A DNA stretch of 64,000 nt from the NCBI RefSeq assembly GCF_003550175.1, contig NZ_QXDF01000002.1:248001-312000 (forward strand), read 5' to 3'. The translations under genes and the position numbers were made by a program. This DNA is from Dichotomicrobium thermohalophilum (GTDB lineage: Bacteria > Pseudomonadota > Alphaproteobacteria > Rhizobiales > Rhodomicrobiaceae). The number at the start of each line of letters is the position of its first letter. The stretch's first letter is position 1. Positions 31,697 through 40,524 of this stretch are shown here, piece by piece. Under the pieces are notes generated by a model. That model was not told the DNA's origin, did no database searches, and saw only the letters and a list, made by a program, of their open reading frames with translations.

Positions 31697-31831
31697 CGTC
31701 ATGCCCGTGCTTGCCTGCCCCCCTGCTCGACCCGGGGGACACTGGCATCAATCATCCAGGTTTTTGGATTTGTTGCCTGGGTTGCCGTGTTACTCGGGTC
31801 AGGCCCGAGCACAAGCAAGCCCGGAACGACG
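31697..31831. repeat. Dispersed intergenic palindromic repeat, copy 2
   Basis: This 135-base unit starts with the same 17 bases as copy 1 (CGTCATGCCCGTGCTTG) and repeats the internal TTGCCTGGGTTGCCG. It ends in ACGACG. It carries extra material, including a CCCGGG-centred hairpin. It fills most of the 225-base gap between two HExxH-protein genes, where I see no gene. Confidence 0.75.
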
Positions 31832-31866
31832 AAGGTTGTACCGATCCGATCTGATCGCATACCGCT

Positions 31867-32244
31867 TTAGTCCGCGTCCTGTTCGATGGCTTCCATGTCG
31901 GCGTCAGAAAAGCCGAAATGATGGCCGATTTCGTGAATGTAGACGTGGCGGATCACGGCGTCTATCGGCTCGCCGGTCTCGTGGGCATAATTCAGGATCG
32001 GCAGGCGATACAGAAAGATCATGTCTGGGCCGTCACCGCTCTGCAGCACGCTTTTGAAGGGCAGGCCGATGCCGTGATAAAGCCCGAGCAGGCCCATAGG
32101 ATGGTGAATACCGAGCGCGTCCATAGTCTCGCGGTCCGCGTAGTCCTGCACCTGCGTCACGAGGTTGCCGGTGGCCGCGCGGAACTCCTCCGGCAGGGCC
32201 TCCCAGGTCTGCTGCGCGATCTCCATGAATTCGGCTTCGGTCAT
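31867..32244 (-). CDS. Zincin-like metallopeptidase family protein
   Basis: This 125-residue protein belongs to the small bacterial minimal-zincin family (PF06262-like). The signature HVYIHEIGHHFGFSDADME near 99-117 gives HExxHxxGxxD. It begins MTEAEFMEIAQQTWEALPEEF, typical of the family. ATG 32244 is preceded by AGGAGG. Physiological substrate is unknown. It lies 52 bases downstream of serC on the same strand. Confidence 0.92.
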   Translation of the reverse strand: MTEAEFMEIAQQTWEALPEEFRAATGNLVTQVQDYADRETMDALGIHHPMGLLGLYHGIGLPFKSVLQSGDGPDMIFLYRLPILNYAHETGEPIDAVIRHVYIHEIGHHFGFSDADMEAIEQDAD

Positions 32245-32296
32245 GCCGCCTCCTCTCGTGAGTGAGGTAAGGCGCGGATGCGCGCGGCGCAACGCC

Positions 32297-33472
32297 TCAG
32301 GCGGCTTCCTTATGGCGCTGCTTGACCGTTGCGAAGGCCCAGTCGAGCCACGGGGTCAGGGCTTCCAGATCGGCTTTCTCGACCGTCGCGCCCGTCCAGA
32401 TGCGCAGGCCGGCCGGCGCGTCACGGTGGGAGGAGATGTCGTACGCCACGCCTTCCTCGGCCAGCAGCGCGGCAATGTCGCGCGCAACGGCATCGCGGCT
32501 GGCGGCCTCCATGTCGGCGACCTCTGGATCGACAATCTTCAGGCAGACCGAGGTGTTGGAGCGGACGCTCGGCGCTTCGGCCAGAAAATCGACCCACTCG
32601 GCGCGCGACACCCAGTCCTTGATAACGCCCAGATTCGTGTTCGCGCGATCGATCAGCGCGGGCAGCCCGCCAATACGCTCCGCCCAGGCCAGCCCGTCCA
32701 GATGGTCCTCGACGCAGAGCATCGAAGGGGTGTTGATCGTGGCGCCCTCGAAAATGCCATCAATCAGCGCACCGGCCTTGGTCAGCCGGAACAGCTTGGG
32801 CACCGGCCAGGGTGGTGTGTAGCTTTCCAGCCGCTCCACAGCGCGCGGGCTGAGCGCAATCATGCCGTGCTGTGCCTCGCCGCCGAGCACCTTCTGCCAG
32901 GACCAGGTCGTGACATCGAGCTTTGACCAGTCCAGTTCCTGCGCGAAGACGGCTGAGGTCGCGTCGCAGATCGTCAGCCCTTCGCGGTTGTCGGTGATCC
33001 AGTCGGCACTGGGAATGCGAACGCCGGACGTGGTACCGTTCCAGGTGAAGACCACATCGCGGTCGAAGCTCACCTGTGTCACGTCGGGAAGCTGGCCGTA
33101 ATCCGCTTCGTAGACGTTCACGTCCTCCAGCTTGAGTTGGTCGACGGCGTCTTTCGCCCAGGTCTTGCCGAAGCTTTCCCAGGCGAGAATGTCCGTGCCG
33201 CGCGCGCCAAGCAGCGACCACATGGCCGCTTCGAACGCGCCGGTGTTGGAGCCCGGCATGACGCCGACGCGATAGTCGGCGGGGATGCGCAGGATCTCTC
33301 GCGATTTCTCGATGACCGCCTTGAGCCGCGCCTTGCCGTCACTTGCGCGGTGCGACCGGCCCACCAGCGCGCCGCTCAGCACTTCGGGTGACCAGCCGGG
33401 CCGCTTCGCACAGGGGCCGGAAGAGAAATGCGGATTGGCCGGGCGAATGTCCGGGCGCGCAGGCGTCGTCAT
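32297..33472 (-). CDS. serC: Phosphoserine aminotransferase
   Basis: SerC converts 3-phosphohydroxypyruvate to phosphoserine in serine synthesis. The 391-residue PLP enzyme belongs to the alphaproteobacterial type beginning [17 protein letters not shown]. The PLP lysine is in [16 protein letters not shown] near 192. ATG 33472 has AAAGGG 8 bases upstream; the frame is open to 33523 but the extension is not conserved-looking. serA, often next to serC, is not here. Confidence 0.96.
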   Translation of the reverse strand: MTTPARPDIRPANPHFSSGPCAKRPGWSPEVLSGALVGRSHRASDGKARLKAVIEKSREILRIPADYRVGVMPGSNTGAFEAAMWSLLGARGTDILAWESFGKTWAKDAVDQLKLEDVNVYEADYGQLPDVTQVSFDRDVVFTWNGTTSGVRIPSADWITDNREGLTICDATSAVFAQELDWSKLDVTTWSWQKVLGGEAQHGMIALSPRAVERLESYTPPWPVPKLFRLTKAGALIDGIFEGATINTPSMLCVEDHLDGLAWAERIGGLPALIDRANTNLGVIKDWVSRAEWVDFLAEAPSVRSNTSVCLKIVDPEVADMEAASRDAVARDIAALLAEEGVAYDISSHRDAPAGLRIWTGATVEKADLEALTPWLDWAFATVKQRHKEAA

Positions 33473-33483
33473 GACCGTTAACC

Positions 33484-33524
33484 CTTTGCTAACACTGCAG
33501 TTGACACGGAGAGGTTGCAGCAAG
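33484..33524 (-). ncRNA. Possible structured leader of serC
   Basis: In the serC transcript leader, CTGCA and TGCAG pair around a 16-base loop, with an outer CTTG/CAAAG pairing. A conserved 'serC RNA motif' has been described in alphaproteobacterial serC leaders. I cannot confirm that this sequence matches that consensus. Confidence 0.25.
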
Positions 33525-33643
33525 GCTTACGGCCCGCTGTGCTGGCGAGTCAACCGTGTGCGCCGCCGCGCCGCGACATTAAACTGTCATGCGATCTTCG
33601 CTACACTCGCGCCCTCACCGCGAAGGCAGTCAAGGGGAAAGCC

Positions 33644-34942
33644 ATGAAAGGTCTGGTGCTCGCATTGCTGATCGCCGTGATCGCGCCGCTCGACATCGTT
33701 CACGCGCAACGGCATGGCAACGTCATTTTCTTCCACCCTGATGGCGCGGGTCTGAATCACTGGACCGCGCTGCGCATGAGGGAGGTCGGACCGGACGGCC
33801 GGCTGAACTATGACGCGTTGCCGGCGATGGCGATCTACACCGGGCACATGAAGGACGCCCTGACCGGCACCTCCCATGGCGGCGCCACCACGCATGCCTA
33901 CGGGGTCAAGGTGCCGGGTGACAGCTTCGGTATGCACGGCGACCGACCGATCACTGCGGCCTCGGGCGCGGACCAGTCGTTGATGGAGCAGGCGCGCGAC
34001 GCGGGGCGAGCGGTCGGCGTCGTCCAGACCGGCCATATCGCGGAGCCGGGCACGGCCGTGTTCCTGGCCTCGTCGGAGGATCGCGGGAACCGTCAGGATA
34101 TCGCCGCGCAGGTGATTGCCTCCGGGGCGCAGGTCATCATGGCCGGTGGTGAGAAGTATCTGCTGCCCGAAGGCGTCGAGGGCGCGCATGGCGAGGGCCA
34201 GCGCACCGATGGCCGCAACCTGATCCAGGAGGCGGAAACGGCAGGCTACACCGTCGTCTATAACGCCGCGGAGCTCGCCGCGCTTGATCTGTCGGAAGTC
34301 GAGAAGCTACTGGGCGTGTTCGCTTCCGGCCACACCTTCAACGACCAGGCCGAGCAGGAAAATGCGCGGGAGGGCAAGGGGGCGTATGTGGCCGGCGCCC
34401 CGACGGTCGCGCAGATGGCCGAGGCCGCGCTCGCAGTTCTCTCGCGATCCGATGACGGTTTCTTCCTCGTCGTGGAGGAGGAAGGCAGCGACAATCTCGC
34501 CAACGCCAACAACGCGCGCGGGACGCTGGAGGCGCTTCGCCGTGCTGATGAGGCCGTAGGCGTGCTGCACGACTTCGTGCGGGAAAACCCGGACACGCTC
34601 CTTTTGATGACCTCGGACAGCGACGCCGGCGGCATGCAGGTGCTGGGTCCCGATCCGCGCTACGCCGTGGCGCCAGGCGACGTGGTGCCGGGATCCGGGC
34701 CGAACGGCGCGCCGCTCGATGGGAAGGCGGGCACGGGCACGCCGCCCTTCATGTCGGCCCCCGACCGCCGCGGCAAGCGCTGGCCCTTCGCCATCGCCTG
34801 GGCGAGCTATTTCGATGTCTCTGGTGGCATTCTCGTGCGCGGGGCGGGCCTGAACGCGCACATGGTCCGCGGCGTGGTGGACAACACCGAGATCTACGAC
34901 ATCATGCATGCCACGCTGTTCGGCCAGAAGCCGGCACGCTAG
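33644..34942 (+). CDS. Divergent alkaline phosphatase superfamily protein
   Basis: This 432-residue exported protein (signal peptide 1-22 ending VHAQ) has the PhoA-family fold pattern: FHPDGAG near 31-37, TGTSHGGATTHAYGVK near 74-89, VVEEEGSDNLANANNA near 276-291 and TSDSDAGG near 323-330. In ordinary PhoA these sites read GDG, TDSAAGAT, EGG-IDHAGHAND and TADHETGG. The Asp residues stay (D33, D283, D325), but the metal-binding His positions appear as N287 and S326. It may use other metals or be inactive. ATG 33644 follows AAGGGG. It converges with the hydrolase gene, overlapping by 4 bases. Confidence 0.8.
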   Translation: MKGLVLALLIAVIAPLDIVHAQRHGNVIFFHPDGAGLNHWTALRMREVGPDGRLNYDALPAMAIYTGHMKDALTGTSHGGATTHAYGVKVPGDSFGMHGDRPITAASGADQSLMEQARDAGRAVGVVQTGHIAEPGTAVFLASSEDRGNRQDIAAQVIASGAQVIMAGGEKYLLPEGVEGAHGEGQRTDGRNLIQEAETAGYTVVYNAAELAALDLSEVEKLLGVFASGHTFNDQAEQENAREGKGAYVAGAPTVAQMAEAALAVLSRSDDGFFLVVEEEGSDNLANANNARGTLEALRRADEAVGVLHDFVRENPDTLLLMTSDSDAGGMQVLGPDPRYAVAPGDVVPGSGPNGAPLDGKAGTGTPPFMSAPDRRGKRWPFAIAWASYFDVSGGILVRGAGLNAHMVRGVVDNTEIYDIMHATLFGQKPAR

Positions 34943-35910
34943 TTCGTCTGGACTCCGAGCTGGGCGTCATAGGCGCCGCGCAGGTGCGCCTTGATGACCT
35001 CCAGCGTTTCGGCGGGCTTCTCCTCCTGCGGCGCGTGTCCGCAGCCGCGCACGATCCGCATGGCAGCGTTCGGCATGTTCGCGGCGAGCCGCCGCCCCAT
35101 TTCGATGGGCACGACCCGGTCACGGTCGCACCAGACGATCAGCGTTGGCGCAGTGACGTTGGGATATTGCCGCGCGATGGTTTCGATATCCTCCGGCACG
35201 ATATGCCGGATTGTCTCGACGACGGCATGTTTGCCGCCCGCCGTGGCCAGCGGAGCGGAATACCTTGCGATCGCCTCCTCCGTAATCGCGTGTTCCTGCT
35301 CGTAGGCGAGTCGCAAGGCCTGCTCGATCTGCACATCTGCCGGGATAACGGACATGCTCAGATCTCCGATGACCGGCACCTGAAGCAGATCAAAGAACAG
35401 CGGGGTGTCCTGCGGATAGGCGATGCTGTCGAGCAGCACCAGTCGGCTGATGCGCTGGCGGGGTGCCTTCGCGTCGTCGAGTGCGAGCAGCAGCGATACG
35501 CCGCCGCCATAGGAATGGCCTACAAGCGTGGCATCGCGCAGTCCCTTACGGTCGATGACCTCCTGCACCAGATCAGCCTGGGCGCGGACGGTGTAGGGCC
35601 CTTCCAGCGGCTTTTCCGATGCGCCGAAGCCTTTGAGGTCGATCGTGACGACGCGGTATTGCTCGGCCAGGGCGGGGGCGACCTCGTGCCAGGTGTAGCT
35701 GTTTGTCCCGAGTCCATGGATCAGGACCACCGGTCGCCCCTCGCCCACGTCGTTCACTGCGAGGCGCACGGGCGGATCGCCGACTTCCATGAAAGTTTGG
35801 GTGGGCGCCGCCGCTTCCGTGGCGGTGGACAAATCCGCAAGGCCGGAGCCGCAGCCCGACAGCCCACCGACAAGCGCCATCGTTGCCATCACGCCTGCTA
35901 CCCGGCGCAT
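34939..35910 (-). CDS. Alpha/beta hydrolase lipoprotein
   Basis: This 323-residue protein has a lipoprotein signal ending in the lipobox LSGC near 19-22, so it is probably membrane-tethered in the periplasm. The hydrolase fold shows VVLIHGLGTNSYTWHE, the nucleophile Ser in GHSYGGG, the Asp in WCDRDRVVP and the His in GCGHAPQEE. The substrate is unknown. I chose ATG 35910 because GGATGGG lies upstream; ATG 35934 is possible. The frame stays open to 36360, but that part is not coding-like. Confidence 0.88.
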   Translation of the reverse strand: MRRVAGVMATMALVGGLSGCGSGLADLSTATEAAAPTQTFMEVGDPPVRLAVNDVGEGRPVVLIHGLGTNSYTWHEVAPALAEQYRVVTIDLKGFGASEKPLEGPYTVRAQADLVQEVIDRKGLRDATLVGHSYGGGVSLLLALDDAKAPRQRISRLVLLDSIAYPQDTPLFFDLLQVPVIGDLSMSVIPADVQIEQALRLAYEQEHAITEEAIARYSAPLATAGGKHAVVETIRHIVPEDIETIARQYPNVTAPTLIVWCDRDRVVPIEMGRRLAANMPNAAMRIVRGCGHAPQEEKPAETLEVIKAHLRGAYDAQLGVQTN

Positions 35911-36160
35911 CCTCACCCATCCTATCAAACGCATACGCGCTACCGTGCCCGTTCTTGCTGGCCCTGAGAAAGCCGCGCCAAACCAAAGGCTGCGGTCCCC
36001 GCGCGTCAAGCCATTTTCACGCGCGGAAGTTCTAAACTCTTTATCATGCTCCGAGGTTGTGGCGCGAATGCGTCGGCTCAGATGCGAGGTGCTGGTTTGA
36101 CAGTCCGTTAACGAAATGCGTAAATGTGAGCGGGTAAGAGTATAGCGTAAGCGTAAAGTC

Positions 36161-36970
36161 ATGTGGCCGATGGGGGGCAGGCGGCTGCGCCGACGCGCGC
36201 GCCCGTTCGAGAAGCTACTGGTCGTATTTGGCATCGGGTTTGCAGCATGTCTCGCCGCAGCACCCGCACGGGCCTTCGATCTCCCTGCGCTACTCATGCC
36301 CGATCTCGCTGCCGTCGACTGGATGGGTGGTGCTGACACCTTCGCTGGCGTAGATGTCACGGACAGCGCGCTGTTCAGCTATGGCGGCTTCACGCTGGCG
36401 CCCGGCGGACGCGACCACGACGGATGGCGCTTTCGCCTTTATGCTGGCGTTGGGCACTACACCTACAGGTCGAGCGTCGAGTCGGTGGCTGGTCTGATCG
36501 AGTTCGACCGGCGCGCCGATGTGCTGCAGGCGGAGGCGCTGGTCGGCTGGCAGGCCAGCGTTGGCGCGATGACCGCCAAGCTGTTCGCCGGCGTAGCTTA
36601 CGAGGAGCAGGTCATCGCCCCGGCTGACCCTGAGAACCCTATCGCCGGTGAGCACGTCGGCGCAAAGGCGGCGGTGGAGACCTGGTTTGATCTTGCGCCG
36701 TGGGCCTGGCTCAGCGCGGATGCGTCCTATGCGACAACGCTTGACGCGTATTCCGGTGCAGTGAAGCTGGGGCTCAATCCTCATGCCGCGATCTCGTTCG
36801 GCCCGGAGGGGTCCGTCTTCGGCAACCGGGAGTTCGACGCGCACCGGCTCGGAGCATTTGCGCGCTGGCATTGCGGCGGATGCGATGTAACCATCTCCGG
36901 CGGCGTTGCTGGCAACTACGACGAGGAAACAGGCGGCTACGGTGCGCTGGCGTTCTATCGGCGCTTCTAA
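36161..36970 (+). CDS. bcsS: Cellulose biosynthesis protein BcsS-like outer-membrane barrel
   Basis: This 269-residue protein has a signal peptide (about 18-39, ending PARA) and repeated beta-strand segments such as DGWRFRLYAGVGHYTYRS, ending in an aromatic YRRF, as in outer-membrane barrels. It resembles BcsS proteins that accompany cellulose synthase in Hyphomicrobiales. No cellulose synthase gene is in the window, so the exact role is inferred. Its stop overlaps the convergent formamidase stop by 4 bases. Confidence 0.78.
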   Translation: MWPMGGRRLRRRARPFEKLLVVFGIGFAACLAAAPARAFDLPALLMPDLAAVDWMGGADTFAGVDVTDSALFSYGGFTLAPGGRDHDGWRFRLYAGVGHYTYRSSVESVAGLIEFDRRADVLQAEALVGWQASVGAMTAKLFAGVAYEEQVIAPADPENPIAGEHVGAKAAVETWFDLAPWAWLSADASYATTLDAYSGAVKLGLNPHAAISFGPEGSVFGNREFDAHRLGAFARWHCGGCDVTISGGVAGNYDEETGGYGALAFYRRF

Positions 36971-37899
36971 TCGGCGAAGATGCCGCGCGGCATGTGAAAG
37001 CTGACGGTCCAGTTCGGCGCGTCGACGATCTGGCTAATCCGCAGGCCGCCCGCCACGCTGCACAGCATGTATGCGTCCACGGGCGCGAGACCGTGACGGG
37101 CTGCGAGCAGGTCGATCATGCCGCGTACCGCGTCGCGCGCGGCCTGATGCAGGTCGGGGCCGATCCCCATCGTCACGTCGACGGGGCCAGGGGGCGCCGT
37201 TTCGGCGTGGGGCCGGATGATGCGTGGGTAGGTGCTCGCGTTGCCCTTCTCCAGGTCGAGCCGCACCGTTACCTCTATCGGCGTTTCGATCGCGGTGCCG
37301 CAGACCTCGCCATCACCCTGCGCGGCGTGGGTGTCGCCGATCGAGAGTAGCGCGCCGTCCACCTCCACTGGCAGGTAAAGCACGCTGCCCTCAACCATAT
37401 CCCGCACATCCATATTGCCGCCGGTGCGCCGTGGTGGGATGATGTGGTGCTGACCGGGCGCCGCGGGCGCGACGCCGATCGTGCCGGTGAAGGGCGCAAG
37501 CGGGATATGCGCGGTCGTGCCGAACATCAGTGGCGTCCCGCCCGTCAGGTCATAGTGCCAGTGCTGCAGCGCCGGCTCCGGGAAATCCTCGGTGAGCAGG
37601 CCAAAGCCGGGAATGTTCGCGGTCCACCCCCAGCCCGACGGGCGATAGCTCTCCATTGTGACCACCAGCGTGTCGCCCGGCTCCGCGCCCTCGACGTAGA
37701 CAGGTCCCGTGACAGGATTAACCCGACCGCTCATGTCGGTGCGCAGGATCTCCGGGCCGCTTTCAGGCGTGATGACGCCGTCCCAGGCATCGCGGCATAT
37801 GAGGGTGACGGTGTCGCCCGGCGCTGCGGTGGCCACAGGCGGGATCGCGTGGTCCCAGGCGTAATGCCGGTGCGTGTCGTGGATCGTCCGGTGAAGCAT
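36967..37899 (-). CDS. fmdA: Acetamidase/formamidase family protein
   Basis: Members hydrolyse formamide or acetamide to ammonia and formate or acetate. The 310-residue protein begins MLHRTIHDTHRHYAWDHAIP and shows TGPVYVEGAEPGDTLVV near 64-80. The zinc-site region GNMDVRDMVEGSVLYLPV is near 165, with GDTHAAQGDGEVCGTAIE near 192. AGGAGG lies 6 bases before ATG 37899. It is 26 bases after the OPT transporter gene, so the pair probably forms an operon. Formate from it could feed FdsAB, but that link is inference. Confidence 0.9.
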   Translation of the reverse strand: MLHRTIHDTHRHYAWDHAIPPVATAAPGDTVTLICRDAWDGVITPESGPEILRTDMSGRVNPVTGPVYVEGAEPGDTLVVTMESYRPSGWGWTANIPGFGLLTEDFPEPALQHWHYDLTGGTPLMFGTTAHIPLAPFTGTIGVAPAAPGQHHIIPPRRTGGNMDVRDMVEGSVLYLPVEVDGALLSIGDTHAAQGDGEVCGTAIETPIEVTVRLDLEKGNASTYPRIIRPHAETAPPGPVDVTMGIGPDLHQAARDAVRGMIDLLAARHGLAPVDAYMLCSVAGGLRISQIVDAPNWTVSFHMPRGIFAD

Positions 37900-37925
37900 G
37901 TCAGCCTCCTGAGCCAGCGTTTCGC

Positions 37926-39713
37926 CTAGTCTGCAATCGTGGAGAGCGCGGAGACAACGCCCATCAGGCTTTCGCCGACCACCAGCCCCGCCGCGATGAC
38001 GATGATCCGGCGCCGCGCCAGATCCGAAAACAGCCGCAGCAGCAGCGCGCCCGCGACTGCGCCCAGGAAGAGCGAGATCGAATTCCAGGCCGGGATAACG
38101 AAGGCCAGCCCCATCGCCGGCGCGCTCGGCACCCATTTCGCCACAAAGGGCGGCAGGAACCGCTCGGCCAGCGCCAGGGCGACGGCAGCCAAAGCGGCCA
38201 ACGCCATCGCTGCGGGAGCTCCCGGCGGCAGCGCGCTCAGGCCGCCCATCAACACCTCGGCAACCGCCTTCCACGTCGCCACGGCGGGCGCGGGCCATTC
38301 CGGCGTCAGCAATTGCGCCTGCGGATCGGGGATCAACAGCAGATAGGCCGCCGCCCCGGCAAGACTTCCGGTGAGTACGCCGAAGACTTGCGCGATCACC
38401 TGAAAGCCCGGTGTTGCGCCGATGATCTGCCCGGTACGCAGGTCGTGCAGCATGTCAGCCGCCTGTCCGGCCGCGCCCCCTGTGACGTTTGCCGACATCA
38501 GGTTGGCCGCGATATTGCCCGGCGAGATGAGCGCGAAGGTGAACTGTGTGACCTTGCCGAGCGCGCCGATCGGGGTGATGCCAGTTTCGCCCGAAACGCG
38601 CGCGGCGACGACGGCCAGCACATAGCTCAGCAAAATCGCCGCGATGGCTTCCAGGATCGTGATGGCGAAATACTGCGTCTGCGCGGAGACGGACAAGAGC
38701 AGGACGACGAGGAAGCCCGCCACGACCGCGCGCGGCATGATCCGGCCTTGCTCGGCGATCGTCATGGCCGGTTGTTGCTCTTTCGCGCGGCGCAGCCGCA
38801 TGCGGACGACCGAAATGCCCACCGAGATGAGTGCCGAAACGGTCATCAGCGTTGCGCCGGGCCAGAGCAGCCACTCCACGAGGCTCCCGAACCAAGGCGC
38901 GTCCGCGCTTTCTCCCGCGCTGGCCCAGCCTTGGCTGAGCGCGACCGGCGCGAGAACCGCCCACGCAACAGCCGCGCCGAGCAGCACCGAAAGCCCGACG
39001 CGTAACCCCGCGATTGCGCCAAACCCGACCATCAGCAGCGATGGGTCGAGCGCCAGCCCGAGATTGCTGCATGATACGCCTTCCCCTTGGCGCGCGCCTT
39101 CGGCCACCCGCGCGAACGGGATATTGATCGGCGGGGCGAGCTTGGGGATCGCGGCGATGAAGTCGTTGATGAACTTCAGCCCGGCGGCGACCGCGCCGGC
39201 ATAGATCATCACGCGAAGACGCTGCATCGCTTCGCGCCCGCCGGCGTGGATTTCCTGCATCGCCTCGGCGGTGACGACGCCGGAGGGGAAGCTCAGGTTT
39301 TCGCGCATCAGCATCTGGTTGCGCAGGCCCGCCGCGACGACAACGCCGAGCAGGCTGACCACGAACAGCCAGATCGCCAGCGCCTGCCAGGCGAGTTCCT
39401 GTCCGGTCAGCAATGTCAGCGCGGGGATCGGCGCGGCCAGCCCGGAGGAGACGATCGAGGCAGCCGAGGAGGCGGATGTCTGGTTGATGTTGTTTTCCAG
39501 AAGCCCGATGCATCGCCCGCCCGCCGCGCGCCCGGCGACATTCCACAGTGCATAGGCGACCAGCCCCGCCGCTACGGACATATTGAATGCCCAGCCGATC
39601 TTCAGCCCGCTGTAGACGTTGCAGGGCGTGAGCACCGCGCCGATCGCCATGCCGGTGAGGATCGCGCGCAAGGTGAGTTCGGGTTGGCGGGCGTGCGGCG
39701 CGTCGGCGGGCAT
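37926..39713 (-). CDS. OPT-family oligopeptide/metal-chelate transporter
   Basis: This 595-residue protein has about 14-16 hydrophobic helices. OPT hallmarks are TPCNVYSGLKIGWAFNMS near 24-41, SFPSGVVTAEAMQEIHAGG near 140 and MSANVTGGAAGQAADMLHDL near 405. Prokaryotic OPT proteins import oligopeptides or metal chelates. I chose ATG 39713; the frame is open to 39911 but the extension overlaps the divergent gene. It probably shares a transcript with fmdA, which could mean import of an amide-containing substrate. Confidence 0.9.
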   Translation of the reverse strand: MPADAPHARQPELTLRAILTGMAIGAVLTPCNVYSGLKIGWAFNMSVAAGLVAYALWNVAGRAAGGRCIGLLENNINQTSASSAASIVSSGLAAPIPALTLLTGQELAWQALAIWLFVVSLLGVVVAAGLRNQMLMRENLSFPSGVVTAEAMQEIHAGGREAMQRLRVMIYAGAVAAGLKFINDFIAAIPKLAPPINIPFARVAEGARQGEGVSCSNLGLALDPSLLMVGFGAIAGLRVGLSVLLGAAVAWAVLAPVALSQGWASAGESADAPWFGSLVEWLLWPGATLMTVSALISVGISVVRMRLRRAKEQQPAMTIAEQGRIMPRAVVAGFLVVLLLSVSAQTQYFAITILEAIAAILLSYVLAVVAARVSGETGITPIGALGKVTQFTFALISPGNIAANLMSANVTGGAAGQAADMLHDLRTGQIIGATPGFQVIAQVFGVLTGSLAGAAAYLLLIPDPQAQLLTPEWPAPAVATWKAVAEVLMGGLSALPPGAPAAMALAALAAVALALAERFLPPFVAKWVPSAPAMGLAFVIPAWNSISLFLGAVAGALLLRLFSDLARRRIIVIAAGLVVGESLMGVVSALSTIAD

Positions 39714-39814
39714 TGGGGCGTCTCTCGAGGTGCGCAAAATCGCGCGGATCCGGCTTGAACGCGTGGGCGTAGCACACGTGGCGACCTCAAGCCAAAAATG
39801 CGGGAGATTGGCGG

Positions 39815-40417
39815 ATGTGCTTCGAACCATTGCTGCCGTCGCGCCGCTGGCTGTTTGCAGGCCTCGCGGCGTTGGTCTTTGCGGTCGCCCGGGCAGGTCC
39901 AGCGGCGGCAAGCGACGAACTGGCCGCCAAGCTGGCCAAACCGGGGCACATCGCGATGATGCGCCACGCCCTTGCGCCCGGTACGGGCGACCCGGCGAAT
40001 TTCACACTCGGCGACTGCGCAACCCAGCGCAACCTGTCAGAGGCCGGCCGGCGGCAGGCCCGGCGCACCGGCGATTTCCTGCGCAGTGTTGGCGTGAGCG
40101 AGGCCCGCGTCTTCTCCAGCCAGTGGTGTCGCTGCATGGACACCGCGGAACTGCTGGAGCTCGGCGCCGTCGAGCCGCTGCCGGCGCTCAACTCCTTCTT
40201 CCGCGACCGCGCGGGCGGCCCCGAGCAGACCCGCCAACTCCGCGAGAAGATCGGGGAACTGGACCTGTCGCAGCCTGTGCTGATGGTTACGCACCAGGTG
40301 AATATCACAGGGCTGACGGATGTGTTTCCCAGTTCCGGCGAGATCGTGGTGTTGCGGCGCGAGGCGGACGGCGATCTCGCGGTGCTTGGCACGGTTGATC
40401 CGCGCTCGACACAGTGA
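39815..40417 (+). CDS. Exported histidine phosphatase family protein
   Basis: This 200-residue protein has a signal peptide with twin arginines (SRRWLFAGLAALVF, about 9-33), then the phosphohistidine motif in variant form MRHALAPG near 49-56. The RNLSEAGRRQARRTGDFL segment (near 72) and the second His in MVTHQVNITGLT near 157 complete the active site. The substrate is unknown. It is divergent from the OPT gene and lies upstream of rpsT. Confidence 0.88.
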   Translation: MCFEPLLPSRRWLFAGLAALVFAVARAGPAAASDELAAKLAKPGHIAMMRHALAPGTGDPANFTLGDCATQRNLSEAGRRQARRTGDFLRSVGVSEARVFSSQWCRCMDTAELLELGAVEPLPALNSFFRDRAGGPEQTRQLREKIGELDLSQPVLMVTHQVNITGLTDVFPSSGEIVVLRREADGDLAVLGTVDPRSTQ

Positions 40418-40421
40418 CGGC

Positions 40422-40449
40422 TTGACCCGGCGCGCGGGCGCGGTATACA
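40422..40449 (+). promoter_or_regulatory. Probable promoter of rpsT
   Basis: TTGACC (40422-40427) and TATACA (40444-40449) are 16 bases apart, directly after the preceding gene. Transcription would start near 40456 and give a leader of about 70 bases containing the GC-rich hairpin. Confidence 0.5.
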
Positions 40450-40471
40450 CCACAAATCAACCGAATGCGAT

Positions 40472-40497
40472 GCGCGCGCGGGCGGGTTCGCGCGCGC
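40472..40497 (+). other. GC-rich hairpin in the rpsT leader
   Basis: A perfect 9-bp stem of alternating G and C closes an 8-base loop (40481-40488), and TTTCAGTTTT follows. It resembles an attenuator or terminator placed 27 bases before the rpsT start. S20 levels are feedback-controlled in other bacteria, so a regulatory role is plausible. Confidence 0.5.
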
Positions 40498-40524
40498 TTT
40501 CAGTTTTGAGAGACGAGAGCCGCA

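Noticed and set aside
35911-36360. N-terminal extension of the alpha/beta hydrolase
   Set aside because: The extension would overlap the divergent bcsS gene and would bury the lipoprotein signal inside the protein.
37900-38298. N-terminal extension of the formamidase
   Set aside because: It lies inside the OPT transporter gene in another frame; AGGAGG before ATG 37899 settles the start.
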